64,000 bases of DNA from Diphasiastrum complanatum (Eukaryota > Streptophyta > Lycopodiopsida > Lycopodiales > Lycopodiaceae): assembly GCA_029204225.1 (NCBI GenBank), contig CM055097.1:12171777-12235776 (forward strand), given 5' to 3'. Both the position numbers and the translations under genes were made by a program. Positions 45,207 through 54,539 of the stretch are shown here, piece after piece. The notes below the pieces were generated by a model. It was not told where the DNA came from, did not search any database, and worked only from the letters and a program-made list of their open reading frames with translations. Position 1 is the stretch's first letter, and each line of letters begins with the position of its first letter.

Positions 45207-47788
45207 GAGAAGAGGCAAAGGAGTTCAAATATCTGCTGAAGATCGTTCTCGTTACAGGGTAGAAGGAAAGAAAAACGTGGATTTGTGGACAGATGGAACA
45301 TTATATCCACAAGATCCAAGCACTTTGACACATCCCACATTCTCTTCAATAACTCATTTAGTTACATGGATATGCAATGGGGATAGTGGATTACTAGGAT
45401 ATTGTGAAAGATTGCAAAACCATGGAAAACAACTTTATATGAATAAAGTTCACTTTTTAGAAGGTGAGTTAATTCGGATATCCTCTTATTGTCAGAATAG
45501 AGATTGTCATCTCCAAAAAATGTTAGAAGAAAATGAACAACTTAAAAAAAATAATGAATCATTACGGAAGATAGCAATCAATATCAAATCAGAACTAGAG
45601 CAAATGCAATCAGTCTTACAGTCTATTTGTATTGAAAACTTACAATTATTGAAGGATGTGGATTTGGTAAAGAAGAAGGCTGAAAGTAAGAAGTGAAAAC
45701 GACAAAGTTGCAAGGATATTCAAACGGTTTAAAAAGGAGGTTATCGAAATAGAAGGATCCGTGCATTCAAGTAAGCATATTCTAAATTTTGTAAATTTTG
45801 CAATGACATTTGGATTTAATTTCAGCTATGGTGATGTTCTGTTAACTATCTGTTTTTTTTGCAGATCTGCATTAGTAGCTCCTCGGAATATTAAAGACAA
45901 TGCTTCACTAGGAATGTCATTGGCCACAATATTGACTTGCAAATCCACTAAGCGTATCATGATGAACAATAGAATTTCAAATGTAAAGTGTAAAATGGCA
46001 GAGTCTTTGATGGTGGACATTCAAAATATTTTAGATAAGACTATAGTTCAGGGTGCTTGTGATTTTGCAGGTATTAGTAGGGAAGCATATGCAACAATAT
46101 TTAAACTAATTAGAGAAGATTTTAAGCAAGTTCAAATTAGAAAAGTCCCAATCCCTAGGACATATCACTTGAAGAAAGAGAGGGATACATTAAACATAGG
46201 TATGCATAAGATCACTGGAACTCCATTTCATATTGAGGAGTTGTATGAAACTGATGGAAGATCGATATTCTATAATTCATCAAACAATTTATTTGTTGAT
46301 CTATATTGCTTGCTGAGATACATCGTCACATTCTATGATAAAACCTATGAAAAGGTGAATGGCAAAATAATCATAGTACTTAAGTTAGATGAGTCAGAAA
46401 TTGTGAAAGGGCAGAAGATTGAAAGGGTTGGTATAACTCTCATGAATGGTGCTCTATCACAAACAGAGAACCAAGAAGATTTCAAATTCAGTGTCCAGTC
46501 AAAAAATGATATATGGTGGTTGGCAGCGTTTCAGGTCACTAGCCTCATTATTACATTACATTCATTGAATAGTTTTAATACATTGTAAACTAAGTCTGAT
46601 TAATTCTTTGGATAGGTGCTGAAAGAGGATCATGATATATTATCATGGATATTCTCAAGGACATCTTATCCTAGGATCATCAAGGACCATATGGATGGAG
46701 GACTTCTCAATGTTCCAAGAGTTGGAGACTTCAATGTTGAATGGCACTTAGCAGGTGATTTGAAAACATTGAAATGTATGTATAATGTCTCTCACGGTGC
46801 TACATCAAAACACCCTTGTTTGTACGACATGAAAATGGCAAAAGATGTAACTAGGAGTACATGAATTACTAGAGAATATACAGATCCAAACTGGAAGCCT
46901 GTGCTGTCTATCCCCTTAAAAAATGTGCATGTTTGCACTCTTCATGCAGAAGTTAGATTAATAGAAAAGATCATTTATCTTCATATAGTTTTTGCTTGGA
47001 ATACTAAGACAACATAAAGGAAGCTATCTCTCGATTAGAAGATGTTTTATCAAAAGCAGGACTCCATAAAGGACATGTCAAAATTCAAAAAGACGAAAAG
47101 CTTTCAGGAAAGAATGAGAACATGCCAACTAAGCCAAGCATAGGAGGAGCAAAAGCACGTCGTTTCTATCAAATCATACTGGTAAGGCTTCTAATATTCA
47201 ACACTCAATCTAGACAGATATTATTGTTGCCGCTCAGGACTTTGAGAAAGACGGCAAAACCAGAGTACTAAAAGTTGATGTATGGAAAAGGCTTGATAGT
47301 ATGATTGCTATTTTAAGAAAAGAAAAATACTCTGATATCGATAAGAAAGCTGTCCAAAGAACTTGTGTCGAGTTTGTTAATGCAATATCAAAAGCATGGG
47401 GAGAAGATCACATCACTCATTACATGGTTAATATAAAATTTTCAAAATGCTTTCAAATTTTCATATATATTTCAATCCAAACATAAGACTAACATTATGA
47501 TTTGGACATTTGCAGCACATACCAAGAGATCATACAACATTTTTTGCAAATACATATGGAAGCTTGAGTGTATGGTCATCACAAGGGATGGAGAAGTCAC
47601 ACTGGCAAGCACGAGCAGCATTTCATCGAAATACACAACATGGAGAAACCAATGAAAAACGAAACTACATTTGTCAATTGTTTCAGTGGTTCTACTGTAG
47701 AGTCCAGATTCGATATATAACAAAGTCCACACAATACAAGAAGTTTAGAAAAGCATGCAAGTTCATACAAGAAGAGAAAATTAGATGA
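45207..47788 (+). pseudogene. Gene A: DDE-transposase-like protein of an unnamed family, damaged
   Basis: Five exon blocks with GT-AG borders fit: about 45,207-45,770, 45,865-46,534, 46,616-47,181, 47,238-47,426 and 47,516-47,788. The N-terminal block has a coiled coil (LEENEQLKKNNESLRKIAIN). Later come KIIIVLKLDESEI, then FNVEWHLAGDLKTLKCMYNV followed by SHGATSKHPC, and the end HIPRDHTTF, then YGSLSVWSSQGMEKSHWQAR. From memory, a large set of uncharacterised proteins in cnidarians and other animals has the same order (D-G, then G-G-D-x-K-F-L with G-A-T-S-x-x-x-C-x-W-C, then Q-G-V-E-K). The Asp, Asp and Glu are candidates for an RNase H-fold DDE triad. Damage: frameshifts near 45,690 and 47,013, an in-frame TGA at 46,862, and the C-x-W-C box reduced to C-L-Y-D. 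About 750 codons. It converges with gene B, 140 bp away. Confidence 0.6.
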
Positions 47789-47929
47789 TTGTTGAGTCGA
47801 AGATCATTATTGCTGAGTAGAAGATCATCATGACATGTTCAGAATTGCTTTGCAAATTCATTGAACAAGAGAGGAGAAATACCCCATGTAAATGTATTGA
47901 TTGTATTATTCCAAAATAGAAAGTGTCAA

Positions 47930-49422
47930 CTATTCATCATAAGATCTTGTATCAGATTCTATGGTAGTATTGTCATGAAGAAATTCTCTGCTACCGTATG
48001 CATCTAATAGATGTGCATTATCCTTATTTCCACTAAGCTCAATATAAGTGGAATACAATGAATAATGGGAGCTCCTTAAAGGAACATTCCCATCAGTAAA
48101 GCCTAAAATGTTCAAAACATAAGATCTTTTGACAAAAATGATCTTATTTGTCTTAACAAATTTATGTCTTCCTAGATAAAATGATAAAGCTTTAACTGCC
48201 ATTATAAGACTCTCCCCGACTGGGCTCAGCTTGGAATGAGCAATACAGATCTCATTCTTCAGGAAATGCCTAAGATAGTGGCCCAGTCCACTGTCCCTCT
48301 GGAACGAGGATGCGTGTTGTCTGAAACCACCTCGTCTCACAGCAAAATCATCTATTATGAGAGCATCCTGCAATAGGAAATATGTTAGCAGAAACACATT
48401 CAGTGACTGAAAACATTCAAATGCAAGGAAGATTAAATACTTACACATTCTTCATCATCAGCAGCAACTAGATCAAGATGATCAATATAATGACCACGTA
48501 CTGAAGTGGAATCATTAGTGAAGTGTATTAATGATGGACGAGGGAAGCCCCTCTGGGATTGAAATGCTGTGAATTTTTCATCGGATGGTCTGCCTCGCCC
48601 ATTCTCAGCTATATTTGATATAGTCTTATTCAGGCATTCTTCACCGGTCATAAGACCCTCCTCATCATCAAAATCAATACCAGCAACAAGATCATCTGTC
48701 TTAAAATCTACAAAGTCGGAGAATTTGGAAATTGTGCCGGATAATAAACATAGAACCTCGTCCTCACGATAATCAAAAAATTTACATAAATCAGCAGTAG
48801 TAAAATATACATCGCATTAATATAATATTAAGGCAAATTGAAAAGACATTTTGAATCCTCCATAGATTTGAATTCATCATCAGATGTATTTTGGCCAATG
48901 AAAGAATCCCGGAGAACATCAGTATTTACATCAATGAAGTCATTTTCTTTATCAGGAGTGTTGATAAGAAAGTGACTGATATCCTTAATGGCTGACTGAA
49001 CAGAGGAGGGTGCAAAAGGAGGGTCAGCAACAAGAACTTCATCATCATCTGGGATCTGAACTAAAAGAAAAAGTACGAAACCACTCTGATATTCAACCAA
49101 TCGACATTTCTTGTTGCAATACAGACACATAGAACTACTTTTGAAAAGATCAAACAATTTGGTGAACATTCTATCTAGTCGATGTCTAAAAGCTGGGAAG
49201 AAATGAACAAGATCAGTATAATGCATGTACTAGAGTTGACTTATGGAGAAAACAAGCTTGCTAAGTATATCTCTGAATCTGACATAATGTTCATAATGTT
49301 CTGAAAACATGTAGATATGGCCTGAATAGAATGTGGAAGTAATCTAGGTATTCAATAATCCCAAATTCACTCATAAATGAACTCAAGCCTGATTCTCGTG
49401 AGGATGATGAGGAAGAGGCCAT
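47930..49422 (-). CDS. Gene B: unknown multi-exon gene
   Basis: No family is recognised. The last exon, 47,930-48,367, reads DALIIDDFAVRRGGFRQHAS to the stop, including GESLIMAVKALSFYLGRHKF. It joins in phase across a GTAAGT...TTGCAG intron (48,368-48,444) to an exon ending at 48,445 that includes CLLSGTISKFSDFVDFKTDD and GEECLNKTISNIAENGRG. A further upstream block, 49,226-48,828, has a Cys cluster (SSMCLYCNKKCRLVEYQSG) and an Asp/Glu-rich linker. Between them the frame changes near 48,800 by an intron or a frameshift. The likely start is ATG at 49,422 (MASSSSSSRESGLSSF), but the first splice is not resolved. A TATAAAT box lies about 225 bp upstream in the shared divergent promoter. The regular exon borders argue that it is, or recently was, a real gene. 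Confidence 0.5.
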
Positions 49423-49434
49423 GGCAGCAGCGTG

Positions 49435-50239
49435 AATATCGCACTTGTGTGCGCCAGAGAACTGAACCAAAACTAACTATCAAAATGGCGCAGAAGATGG
49501 ATATGTACGGTAGACAGATACAAAATATTGCACTTGTGTGCGAGTAGGTATACTTGCAAGCAAACGAACAACAATGAGCGCGCAGAAAAGCGATATGTCG
49601 CAAATTTCGAGATCGCAAAGGTAAAAAATTATTCGGTTTCCATGCCATTTATACTGAATTTTTGCACGTGTGGTCAACGAACTTATGACACGTGTCTACT
49701 TTCAATTCGACAATAGGCACAGACACGTGTGAGATGACACCTGCACACGTGTGAAATGACACCTGAACACGTGTCGGGTGTTCATTTGATTGCTCATAAA
49801 CACGTGTCGCTCTAGCATTCGATCGTACAAATTCCACACGTGTAATGTGATAGGGTGACATGTGTCGCTCGCTCATTTGTCCGTACAACTCCCACACGTG
49901 TGACAGGACGTTCTTTCACACGTGCGAACCCCGATATAAAATCACAAATTTTGATGAATTTTTTTTCACTTTTTTTGTCGCTCCGCATATCGCATTTGTG
50001 CGCGTCCTTCACAATCGAAATTCCTCCTACTGCCTTCTATGCGCACAGGTCCGATACGTCTGCCTATGTGTAATCCCATATCACACTTGTGCGTCTTTCC
50101 TCAAATCTAATCGTTCTTTTTGATATTTGGCTCGCATAGGTCCGATATACCGCAGGTTCTGTTCGTACATAGCGGTCCTCTGCGAGTTCTTTTTCATCCC
50201 TTCCTTCTCATCCTAACCTTCACGCACAAGTCCGCTATC
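49435..50239. repeat. Iterated TATCGCACTTGTGCG motif, both orientations
   Basis: Seven clear copies flank the CACGTG cluster. Direct copies are at about 49,435-49,453, 49,525-49,542, 49,987-50,003 and 50,077-50,093 (for example ATATCACACTTGTGCG). Inverted copies are at 50,041-50,056 (GCGCACAGGTCCGATA), 50,133-50,149 and 50,223-50,239 (CGCACAAGTCCGCTATC). They occupy the probable 5' leaders of genes B and C. They could be binding sites for an element-encoded protein or for a host factor. Confidence 0.7.
49647..49942. promoter_or_regulatory. Divergent promoter of genes B and C with nine CACGTG sites
   Basis: Two outward-facing TATA boxes bound this segment: TATAAAT on the minus strand (complement of 49,647-49,653) toward gene B, and GATATAAAATC (49,933-49,943) toward gene C. 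Between them CACGTG occurs at 49,665, 49,689, 49,724, 49,746, 49,768, 49,801, 49,837, 49,895 and 49,919, with a CATGTG variant at 49,859. Most are inside ACACGTGT. Steps are 22-24 or 33-36 bp, about two or three helical turns. CACGTG is the plant G-box bound by bZIP and bHLH factors (light, abscisic acid or stress control). Co-regulation of B and C is the simplest inference. Confidence 0.75.
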
Positions 50240-50253
50240 ACATAGTTCACGCC

Positions 50254-51502
50254 ATGGATAGGAGAAAGCAGACAAGGAGAGACTTCTTCTCTCCTGGCTC
50301 ATCCTCTTCTCCTGCGGTTGCCATCACACCACTTGCGAGACCTAGAACGCACAACCGCAGCAGGTGGCTCTCTGAGATACACAAGTATCAGAAGTCAACA
50401 GCTCTGTTGATCCCAAGAGCTCCATTCTACTGTGCTGTCCGAAACATGACAAGACATGATCTCGGACAGCACGTTAGATTCACACCGAGTGCTCTTCAGT
50501 GCCTTCAGGAGGCTGCTGAAGATTATATTAGCCTTTTTTTTGAGGATTCTTTTTTGCTTGCCATCCATACCAAGAGGGTTACCATAATGCCCAAGGATTT
50601 TCAGCTTCTGATGAGAATAAGGGATAGGTACAGTAGGTTACATGTATCTCAGCCTGCTGCTCCTGGACCAACTCCTATAGATAGGACTCATCTTCCTACG
50701 AAGCATCCTAGGAAGCAGACAACCCCCAAGCGTGCTCCTAAGAAAGTGAAGCCTATCCTAGAATCCATTGTAGATAATGCTGCTGTTGATAATGCTGTAA
50801 ATATAGCTACCTTTGTTCTGGATACTCCTATAATTGCTGTAGATACTACACATCCACCTCCTCCTCCTCCTCCCAATTTCTATACATATATAGATTCAAA
50901 CGATTATCTTAAATTTGAGAAAGACATCGGATGCTACAGATACAATTGGTACTCCTTTTGGTTTTAGACTAGAAGAACTTGATTTTAGTATTAATTTTAG
51001 AGTTCTAGATTGCCTGGATCTCAAAGACAGATGGGCTTCTATCAGTGATCCTGTGATAGAGTCTGGGCTGACACTCTTGCAATTTGACATTGCAAGAGAT
51101 TCATCAAACGAATTGCTGGTGCTGAGTAATTGATTTCTTGCGTGATGAATTATTTTGCAGTCACCCCAGCAAAATGATTCATTCAGCTGTGGGTGGTACA
51201 CATTGTACAATGCCAAGTTGTTTTTTGAGTGGTTCATCCTTCAACAAGATGTTGATATTTCTAAGGTAATAAATTCTGTTTATTCTTATTATGGAATCAT
51301 GATTAGTTTTCTACACTGGTGATGTTATTGGCCATTACTAATACATGAATGTTCTATTTTGATATTTACCCTTCCTGAGTACACATCAAGCCAGGTGTAC
51401 AGATTTAGACAAGAAATTATCATGAGTATACTGGCTAGGGCAAGGCTTCAGCTTCCCGTTATTGATGATGGTGCAAAGGATGATGTAGTTGTACTAAATT
51501 AA
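50254..51502 (+). CDS. Gene C: histone H3-fold protein with C48-protease-like C-terminus
   Basis: Model: 50,254-50,796, 50,894-51,118 (or -51,052), 51,161-51,265 and 51,395-51,502. All joins are in phase and the protein is about 326 residues. ATG sits in CGCCATGG. The N-terminus MDRRKQTRRD is co-linear with H3 (K4, Q5, T6 and R8 kept; K9 is Asp). Residues about 37-126 are an H3 fold: EIHKYQKSTALLIPRAPF, LQEAAEDYISLFFED, AIHTKRVTIMPKDFQLLMRI. L-L-I-P-x-A-P-F, L-Q-E-A-A-E-D-Y, K-D-F and a loop 1 one residue longer than H3 recall CENH3. A basic Pro-rich linker follows (KHPRKQTTPKRAPKKVK). Exon 3 has PQQNDSFSCGWYTLYNA. Its Gln-to-Cys spacing of six matches the Ulp1/C48 active site, but no clear His-Trp partner is seen. 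The 50,797 donor is a choice among three in-phase GT sites. The 51,119 donor gives a very short intron (42 nt); 51,053 gives 108 nt. Confidence 0.75.
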
Positions 51503-51693
51503 GATCAGAAAAAATATAGATAGCATAGAACAAAAATACATAGACTTCATAGAAAAATATACATTGATATATCAAATGCTGCTCCAGTTTATGAATTTGG
51601 GAGCACAAAATACATGTATAGATGCCCAACTTGGGCTTTCATTTATTGAATGAAAGGCTGTATACACAGATTTTTACTAAAGTTTATTTGAAA
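51503..51693. other. Convergent intergenic spacer of genes C and D
   Basis: 190 bp between the stop codons of C and D. AT-rich, probably carrying both 3' ends. Confidence 0.5.
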
Positions 51694-53000
51694 CTATTGT
51701 TCTCCCACAATGGTGATTGTTGTAGGTAGATCTTTGCAGCACGTTATCAGCTCCTGTCTTTTTTGCATCTGTGACATGGCAAATATTACTGAGTGTGCAA
51801 TTGTAAATGATGACATTTTCTATTATTTTGTTCTATTTTGAAATGGCAATAAACATAAAGTACTTACGAGTCTTCCGTTGATGATAAATCTGAAATATGT
51901 TGGTAGATTGGTTTGTAATAGCATGAGCTCTATTCTGATAAAATCAGGCTTCCAGTGCTCTTCCACCTCAACCATAGTCAAATATTCCTCATTGTAGATA
52001 ATGCTTATCTCCATTCGGTTTGTGTGACCATTTAGTTCAAAGTCTTGATTCAGTGGTAGCCATGTACCTTCAATTTTCTTGTATCTCTGGTAGCTAAATG
52101 TGAGACTGAGCATTTGCTTTTCGATATGATAACAAAAGATCATTGAAGACTTTTTAATCCTGCATTCTATGTCATTATTTGTTTTACTATCCCAGCCTTG
52201 ATCCATGAGATCTGACAAAGTCTCATTTGATAAATCCTTGCAAACAAATAAATTTGGTGTCCTACGAACACTAGCACTCGAGAAAAAATCAACAAATGTA
52301 TGCAATGAGATAAACTAGCTTAGGTGAACAATTTTTGAGCCTGTGCTTATCTTCATAGCATTTTTAATATCAATGAGTAGCTTGCATCTCCAAGATTCAG
52401 AAACAATGCTGTCAGGAGTAGGCCACTCATCACTTTGAAAACTAGGCAATGGAATTGCTTCGAGCTTGCCAAAACCTCCATCTGTTTGTGGCGTATATAA
52501 AGATTCATAAAAATAGATACCACAATCTGCAAGTTCCTTTGGACTTCTTCCTCTGTATTGTAGCTTTCCAACATAAGAGTGAATCACGTCTAATGTTCCT
52601 GCAAGTGATTGTGCGGGCTCCCATTCACTTATGCATGATGGATATAAATCTGAAAGAAAAAAACAATGTTGAAGCATTTAAATCATAATCTGAAGAGCAT
52701 CAATAAAGGAAATCACCTATGATTGCTGTAGAGTGCATATGTTTTGATATACTTACAATTACATTTTTGATGATCATGAGGATTGATATCATGTACTTTG
52801 ATTTCTGAATGCATATATACATGTTGCACTAAGACTTCTGATACCGATTGACCTCCCGGGGTAGTCTTAAACTCCAAAATTTTTGCCCATGAGTTCTTTG
52901 TATATTTTGTTGGCTTCCAGTTATCAGCATCATCTTTCTCATTGTAAAGAATCACAGAATCGATTGTAGATCTGGGTCTCCTCGCCATTGCTATTTTCAA
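51694..53000 (-). CDS. Gene D: unknown three-exon gene with one in-frame TAG
   Basis: The minus-strand exons 53,000-52,757, 52,649-51,868 and 51,768-51,694 have consensus borders (GTAAGT donors, CAG acceptors), join in phase, and total 1,101 bp (366 codons plus stop). The start is ATG at 53,000 (MKIAMARRPRSTIDSVILYN); a second Met is at codon 5. Blocks include DNWKPTKYTKNSWAKILEFK, then LAGTLDVIHSYVGKLQYRGR, SDEWPTPDSIVSESWRCKLL and FELNGHTNRMEISIIYNEEY. The protein ends in TCCKDLPTTITIVGEQ. A single in-frame TAG (52,317-52,315) interrupts an otherwise open exon 2, either a recent nonsense mutation or a readthrough site. No family is recognised. Trp and Tyr are frequent and there is no signal peptide or membrane segment. 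The gene converges with gene C. Confidence 0.55.
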
Positions 53001-54123
53001 AGCTTGGGCGCCAAAAATCTCTCTGATATGTTACTTAATTTTAATTTTTTGTATCACATTTAATCTAATGTGAATGCCAACATAGTCACAGTTACTGCGT
53101 ATGCCATATTTTATGTAATTATACATACTATATTTCTATAACTGTAACTAGTATAGTTAGAAAATTTCATTATACTAACCATCATAGTAAAGTAAATTTA
53201 ACTTGAGATATTGACGTCGGGCAGATTAGCACGTGTCGGGCAGGAAGAAGAAACCAATGGGATACGTCAATGCTGCCCGGACACAAATTTCAAAGTTTTC
53301 TATATTGCATTTTTATTTTTTAGTTAATTTGAACTACGTTACGTAGATTTAAAATCTGCGCATTTTGATTGGGCCTGGTGACGGTCAAAAAAGATGTGAA
53401 GAATTGCCAAAAATTGGCAAATCTAGCTTGATAAAAAACCATGTAGAATAGTGTAAATTGTGTACACAAGTGGGTCCCACACATGTGAGGCCATGATGCT
53501 ACATGGGAAACCCATCCTAATGTAGGTTAGGTCAAGTCAAGAGAGTTGGTCATGTCTATTTGGTGGTCATCCCTATATAGGACCTACACCTAAGTTTAAG
53601 GTGAAAATTTGACCAACTAGCTACCTACCAAGCATAACTCTAGGAAATAGACTAGGGTTTCATTTTAGGTCAAGGAGAGTGAGTTAACTTCCTTATTACA
53701 TGCTGGAAATCCACCTAACTTCAAGAAGGAAGTCGAATTTGCTATGTATTCCCTCTCTCCATAGTGAGAAGATAGAAAATTTTTGGAGCTCATTGGCAAT
53801 CTCAAGCTAGTTCACTATGTACATTGAGTTTTTGTGATCCAAATGAAACCAAATCAATTTCTACTTGTTTCTCAGGTTGAAGGCCGTACTACAGCCTGTA
53901 GTACACACGTGTGGGCTCGGATTTCAATGTTTATCAATGCTTTTGATTGTTAATGCTTGTTGTTTGTTAAATTGCCAATCTAGATCAACTTTTTTGTGTC
54001 TAGTTTTTTGATAGATTGTTAAGCAAGCATCCAATCACTCTTGTGGATCTTTTGTAGATCCATTTATGGTCCTAAAGTACAGTACTCTCACAAAAGAAAA
54101 AAAATAAAAGTATCTTTACAACA
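53001..54123. other. Right flank of the island; then probable copia LTR/leader
   Basis: 53,001-53,300 holds the candidate terminal motif (ATAGTCACAGTTACTGCG at 53,084) and an inverted ATTGACGT / ACGTCAAT pair about 50 bp apart with CGGGCAG repeats. From about 53,400 to 54,070 the text resembles the copia LTR end and leader near 21.4 kb (CACTCTTGTGGA, CACACATGTG). No gene. Confidence 0.4.
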
Positions 54124-54154
54124 GGTCTTTTTGATATTGAGAACTCCTCTAATG
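54124..54154 (-). repeat. 31-bp inverted repeat, right copy
   Basis: Exact reverse complement of 44,625-44,655. GGGAGGCTTGGGAGT, found at 54,171-54,185, is also found inverted near 44,735. That second match sits on the wrong side of the repeat for simple terminal inverted repeats. Confidence 0.8.
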
Positions 54155-54539
54155 CCAGACAACATAGGAATTCCTTGGGAGGCTTGGGAGTCAGTTTGGA
54201 ACAAAGAAGATTTTTTATAGTTATGGGAACAACTTTCTGTAAAAGCCTAAGGGTTGTTTGTGTTGGAACATTTTACAAAAAAAAATTCATGTTTCTCCAT
54301 TTGGATATGTGGAAGTGTATATAGGATCCACTTGTATGTATGCTCTACAATATATAAAACTTAAAGAATATCAATTTTTTGAGGACGGATATTAGATGCG
54401 AAAATTTAGGAAGAAGAATTTGGAATTCAATTTATTTACACCATTCGTTAGCACAAATATAGAAGCCCTCGACAAAGCCAATGTTCAGATCGACATAAAC
54501 ATGGCGTATCCAAAGCTGTACAGTTTGTATATCAATTGG
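54155..54539. other. Spacer, nothing certain
   Basis: An open frame (54,396-54,716) starts here but only its later part overlaps copia RT sequence, in another frame. Confidence 0.3.

Noticed and set aside
49367-49648. A 93-codon minus-strand frame upstream of gene B
   Set aside because: It overlaps the leader motif array and the probable start of gene B in another frame, and is Cys/Ile-rich without features.
45207-53000. Integrated giant virus or Polinton/Maverick as the source of the H3-bearing island
   Set aside because: No DNA polymerase B, capsid, packaging ATPase or retroviral-type integrase was found, and the genes contain spliceosomal introns. A C48-like box alone is not enough.
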